Position numbers and translations under genes: made by a program | Shown here: positions 7,353 to 8,646 of the stretch, in pieces | How positions within the stretch are numbered: position 1 is the first letter of the stretch | How the letters are laid out: each line of letters starts with the position of its first letter | Notes under the pieces: model-generated | Seen by the model: only the letters and a program-made list of their open reading frames with translations | Database searches by the model: none | Told to the model about the DNA's origin: nothing | Assembly (NCBI GenBank): GCA_035384605.1 | Contig: DAOOIV010000161.1 | Span: 1 to 8,646, forward strand | DNA from: Phycisphaerae bacterium | GTDB taxonomy: Bacteria > Planctomycetota > Phycisphaerae > UBA1845 > PWPN01 | Reading direction: 5' to 3' | Length of the DNA stretch: 8,646 nt

Positions 7353-7367
7353 TATATCCTAATAACA
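7350..7367. promoter_or_regulatory. Inverted repeat TGTTAT-N6-ATAACA
   Basis: Six-base perfect arms at 7350-7355 and 7362-7367 share three bases with the neighbouring 15-base palindrome. The two could be alternative or adjacent protein sites, or pair in the RNA. Confidence 0.3.
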
Positions 7368-7384
7368 CATAGCTACAAGCTGTA

Positions 7385-7421
7385 TTGACTGTCGCCGCTC
7401 GGCATGCTAACTTAAGCGCTT
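7385..7421 (+). promoter_or_regulatory. Possible proximal promoter with LacI-like site AAGCGCTT
   Basis: TTGACT (7385-7390), 17 bases, then TAACTT (7408-7413) gives a good -35 and a poor -10 box. Directly after it AAGCGCTT (7414-7421) is a palindrome with a central CG of the kind bound by LacI-family repressors. The regulator next door has a GntR DNA-binding domain, so a LacI-type site would imply another protein. Confidence 0.3.
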
Positions 7422-7440
7422 GCGACGTAGTGAGGAATCT

Positions 7441-7532
7441 GGGCAGGCAAACTGGGATCCAGAGGAGTGCCTACGGGTAGTCCGGGGGATTCCCGCCAGC
7501 CAGACCACCGACGCCAGCCGTGCGGACTATCT
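7441..7532 (+). other. Potentially structured RNA leader segment
   Basis: AGGCA (7445-7449) pairs with TGCCT (7468-7472) around an inner CTGG-GAT-CCAG hairpin (7452-7462). Next, TAGTCCG (7478-7484) pairs perfectly with CGGACTA (7523-7529), extendable by three pairs counting G-U to 7475/7532. Between its arms an 8-base direct repeat CGCCAGCC occurs at 7494 and 7512. I do not recognise a riboswitch class. Confidence 0.3.
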
Positions 7533-7561
7533 TCGGGCAGTTGGGGAACCTCGGGTCGCTA

Positions 7562-7582
7562 GCATGAGCTCTGATTTCATGC
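7562..7582 (+). other. Leader hairpin GCATGA/TCATGC
   Basis: GCATGA (7562-7567) and TCATGC (7577-7582) form a perfect six-pair stem with a nine-base loop in the leader of the symporter operon. Another six-pair stem, CGGCCA (7607-7612) with TGGCCG (7630-7635), follows. Both could be chance in GC-rich DNA. Confidence 0.25.
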
Positions 7583-7703
7583 GATGTGCGGGAGGTATCG
7601 TTGAGCCGGCCAACGGCATGACGGCAAAGTGGCCGAAGGCACAGCTTATGCCGCGCGCGATGCGCCCGCGAGTCTCCGAGCAACGGAATTGTGAGGTTGT
7701 CAG

Positions 7704-7856
7704 ATGAACGAATCGGGAAACCAGCCACCGCTTACCCGTCCAAGCCTGCGGTACTTCATGCCCTATCAGCAGACGGCCATCGGTTTCTTCGTGGTAGTCG
7801 CTTGCGTGGCGGCGTTGATCCTGGGCGTCAAGTGGCTCTTGGGAGACCCATCATGA
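7704..7856 (+). CDS. Small single-span membrane protein, probable symporter partner
   Basis: A 50-residue protein. The polar N-terminus MNESGNQPPLTRPSLRYFMP is followed by one strong transmembrane helix (about 25-46, AIGFFVVVACVAALILGVKW) and a short tail LLGDPS. GAGG lies seven bases before ATG 7704. Its stop TGA overlaps the symporter start in ATGA, which couples translation of the two. Small membrane proteins encoded just before sodium:solute symporters are known, for example YjcH with ActP and YhdT with PanF, although those are longer. By analogy this could be a small subunit or a stability factor; the sequence itself matches no family I recognise. An upstream in-frame-shifted open frame also ends in ATGA at this start, but looks non-coding. 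Confidence 0.7.
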   Translation: MNESGNQPPLTRPSLRYFMPYQQTAIGFFVVVACVAALILGVKWLLGDPS

Positions 7857-8646
7857 ACCTTCCGACGCTTGACGTCATCGTCATCCTGCTGTACTTCGGC
7901 GTGGTCACCGCGATCGGGTTGCTATCTGCCAGGCGGGTGGGCACCCAGAAGGAGTTCTACGTCGGGGGGCGCCGTTTCGGCAAGTTGCTGATGATCATGA
8001 CGTCTTTCGGGGTGGGAACCAGCAACACACATCCCATACTCGTATCAGGTGTGACGTACACGCACGGCATGTCGGGGATCTGGTACAGTTGGCTGTATAT
8101 GCTGTACATGCCGATCCAGTGGGTCATCGAGCCGCTGATCCGGCGGTTGCGGCTCTACACCACGGCGGACTTTTTCGATTTACGTTACAGCAAGGGCTTG
8201 GGTCTTTTTTTCAGTGTGAGCACGCTGCTGAACGCCGCGGTCATGATCGGGACGATCTTGATCGGCATGGGGCAGATCATGGAGGCGGTGACGCAAGGCG
8301 CGCTGAGCAAGGAGGTAGTCATACCCACCGCGGCCGCGATCATCATCATTTACGGTACCGCAGGAGGCCTGGTGGCAGCGGCGTGGACCGATGTGCTGCA
8401 GGGCATTCTCATCATTGTTCTGTCGTTCATGCTTTTGCCGCCGCTGTTCAGGGAGGTGGGCGGGCTTGCCGGGCTCCACGAAGCTCTGCCCGCACAGGCG
8501 TTCTCGCTGGCGTGGCCTGCCGGAGATGACGCCGCCAGGAGCATCGGGCTGTTCGCCATCTTCATGCTCTTTGTCAACGGCATGCTGGGTGCGCTGATCG
8601 AGCCCCAATCTCAGACCAAACAGGCGGCTAACGACGAGTGGACGCT
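7853..8646 (+). CDS. Sodium:solute symporter (SSS family), N-terminal part, cut by window end
   Basis: 264 codons are visible and the frame is open at the window edge; family members usually run to roughly 450-600 residues. It begins MNLPTLDVIVILLYFGVVTA, the usual first helix, followed by EFYVGGRRFGKLLMIMTSFGVG (residues 34-55), the SSS second-helix region. TTADFFDLRYS (103-113) and YGTAGGLVAAAWTDVLQG (167-184) are hallmark motifs of sodium-coupled symporters of the LeuT fold. About seven membrane spans are present. ATG 7853 overlaps the stop of the preceding small gene and has GGGAG upstream. Family members carry sugars, sialic acid, amino acids, carboxylates or pantothenate; the visible part does not settle the substrate. 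The divergent LacI-fold regulator favours a sugar or sugar acid, which is inference. Confidence 0.9.
   Translation, partial: MNLPTLDVIVILLYFGVVTAIGLLSARRVGTQKEFYVGGRRFGKLLMIMTSFGVGTSNTHPILVSGVTYTHGMSGIWYSWLYMLYMPIQWVIEPLIRRLRLYTTADFFDLRYSKGLGLFFSVSTLLNAAVMIGTILIGMGQIMEAVTQGALSKEVVIPTAAAIIIIYGTAGGLVAAAWTDVLQGILIIVLSFMLLPPLFREVGGLAGLHEALPAQAFSLAWPAGDDAARSIGLFAIFMLFVNGMLGALIEPQSQTKQAANDEWT

Larger units (their letters stand above)
7199..7703. other. Divergent control region with no convincing gene
   Basis: About 500 bases separate the regulator promoter from the small membrane protein. The part up to about 7400 is clearly AT-richer than the genes and holds promoter-like boxes and palindromes listed separately. 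The part from about 7422 is GC-rich with several possible RNA stems. A frame from TTG at 7420 to TGA at 7707 is open for 95 codons and ends in ATGA with the next gene, but it has a poor start, mixed third-position composition and no recognisable domain, so I treat the region as leader. Confidence 0.5.

Noticed and set aside
7441..7532. Cobalamin-type riboswitch (a segment AGCCAGACCACC faintly recalls the 3' element)
   Set aside because: The conserved upstream boxes of that riboswitch are missing and the resemblance is too short.
7420..7707. 95-codon + strand open frame ending in ATGA with the small membrane gene
   Set aside because: TTG start without a clear ribosome site, mixed third-position composition unlike the neighbouring genes, no recognisable domain, and it overlaps a region rich in RNA stems. 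Kept as leader, with the coding option noted.
7471..7728. 85-codon - strand open frame in the control region
   Set aside because: Runs across the well-supported start of the 50-residue gene, shows no ribosome site and no sensible protein character.
1..8646. CRISPR array, tRNA, rRNA or insertion sequence
   Set aside because: No regularly spaced repeats, no cloverleaf or rRNA sequence and no transposase or terminal inverted repeats were seen on reading both strands.

Overview
The window looks like chromosomal DNA of a GC-rich member of the Planctomycetota, possibly the Phycisphaerae side. The signs are two large type II pseudopilin-like proteins with a GFTLIE prepilin signal and H-X9-DG-like tails, a PEP-CTERM protein ending in an arginine-rich tail, a secreted protein ending in a dockerin/EF-hand domain, and a GntR/LacI hybrid regulator. 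This combination recurs in Planctomycetota and Lentisphaerota. The assignment comes from protein style only, not from a marker gene.

Layout. Positions 1-253 hold a frameshifted piece of what looks like a phage terminase large subunit on the + strand, a dead prophage scrap. From 7163 down to 320 five genes lie on the - strand in one direction: the regulator (7163-6066), pseudopilin B (6046-5012), an 821-residue exported multidomain protein (4914-2449), a 282-residue PEP-CTERM protein (2357-1509) and pseudopilin A (1384-320). Gaps are 19, 97, 91 and 124 bases. All four downstream genes have a Shine-Dalgarno-like sequence. The regulator lacks one, and its promoter sits so close that its mRNA is probably leaderless. 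Positions 7164-7703 are a divergent control region: AT-rich in the part next to the regulator, with several perfect inverted repeats and promoter-like boxes, then GC-rich and rich in potential RNA hairpins. On the + strand a 50-residue single-span membrane protein (7704-7856) overlaps by four bases (ATGA) the start of a sodium:solute symporter (7853 to beyond the window end).

How it may work together. The 821- and 282-residue proteins share a roughly 235-residue N-terminal beta-rich (probably ConA/lectin-like) module. It is joined to a PEP-CTERM surface anchor in one and to Ig-like, second ConA-like and dockerin domains in the other. With two pseudopilins, a sugar-type LacI-fold sensor and a divergent SSS symporter, the simplest reading is a ligand-inducible surface capture and uptake locus, most likely for a carbohydrate or related compound. 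No enzyme is visible in the window, so the substrate is unknown.
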